The position numbers and the translations under genes were made by a program. From Paracoccus tibetensis (GTDB taxonomy: Bacteria > Pseudomonadota > Alphaproteobacteria > Rhodobacterales > Rhodobacteraceae): DNA of 64,000 bases. Below are positions 61,145 through 64,000 of this stretch, piece after piece (within the stretch, counting starts at the first letter, position 1; every line of letters begins with the position of its first letter). The notes beneath the pieces were generated by a model, which saw only the letters and a list, made by a program, of their open reading frames with translations, did no database searches and was not told where the DNA came from. The stretch lies in NCBI RefSeq assembly GCF_900102505.1, contig NZ_FMVT01000001.1, positions 248,001-312,000 on the forward strand, given 5' to 3'.

Positions 61145-64000
<2,856 letters not shown>

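Overview
The window is a 64 kb piece of an alphaproteobacterial chromosome, very GC-rich and densely coding: no gap between genes exceeds about 230 bases. Gene content and protein style point to Rhodobacteraceae, most likely Paracoccus or a close relative. The pointers are a TAXI-TRAP transporter with a fused permease, the rsmI / PBP-activator / yraN / gshB block, fabA-fabB, a short LOV protein, and infC with a non-ATG start. I see no phage, insertion sequence, CRISPR array or plasmid gene; this is core chromosome with a few accessory modules. Genus is inference, not proven.

Layout. 1-5.8 kb: end of a TAXI solute-binding protein gene, its fused TRAP permease, an overlapping universal stress protein, and fhs. 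5.8-14 kb: an unrecognised helical protein, prfC, a transglutaminase-like protein, an OsmC protein, dgt, erpA, tadA and rluB with a long repeat-bearing basic tail. 14-17.6 kb: hemP and the zinc uptake locus (znuA diverging from zur-znuC-znuB, with two operator-like palindromes between them). 17.6-31.3 kb: a tandem stress protein, trpS, a rhomboid-like protein lacking catalytic residues, murJ-glnD, a lipoprotein PBP activator diverging from rsmI-yraN, gshB, a YigZ protein, a quinone-oxidoreductase-like enzyme, and a COG0523 GTPase coupled to a small protein and preceded by a third zinc-type operator. 31.4-40 kb: an ABC-F ATPase, a MipA-like outer membrane protein, uppP, and an RND efflux pair diverging from a TetR regulator across a perfect palindrome. 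40-44 kb: a two-gene operon for a blue-light-type LOV protein and a large CheB-CheR-PAS-HWE kinase. 44-50 kb: a PiT phosphate transporter, an alpha/beta hydrolase, fabA-fabB, and two coupled genes of uncertain role. 50-64 kb: infC, dut, a membrane-anchored ThiF/MoeB protein, an M3 peptidase, an SH3 protein, a 2-hydroxyacid dehydrogenase with an MFS transporter, panC-panB, tRNA-Gly, two membrane proteins and uvrA (cut by the window end).

How the genes work together. The clearest systems are zinc homeostasis (zur, znuABC and, by shared operator, the COG0523 GTPase with its small partner), the LOV plus CheB/CheR/HWE signalling pair, and the RND pump with its own repressor. Several gene pairs overlap by 1-8 bases (TGATG, ATGA or GTGA junctions), which supports translational coupling and fixes many starts. 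The most promising under-described items are the LOV-coupled kinase operon and the small protein coupled to the putatively Zur-controlled GTPase.
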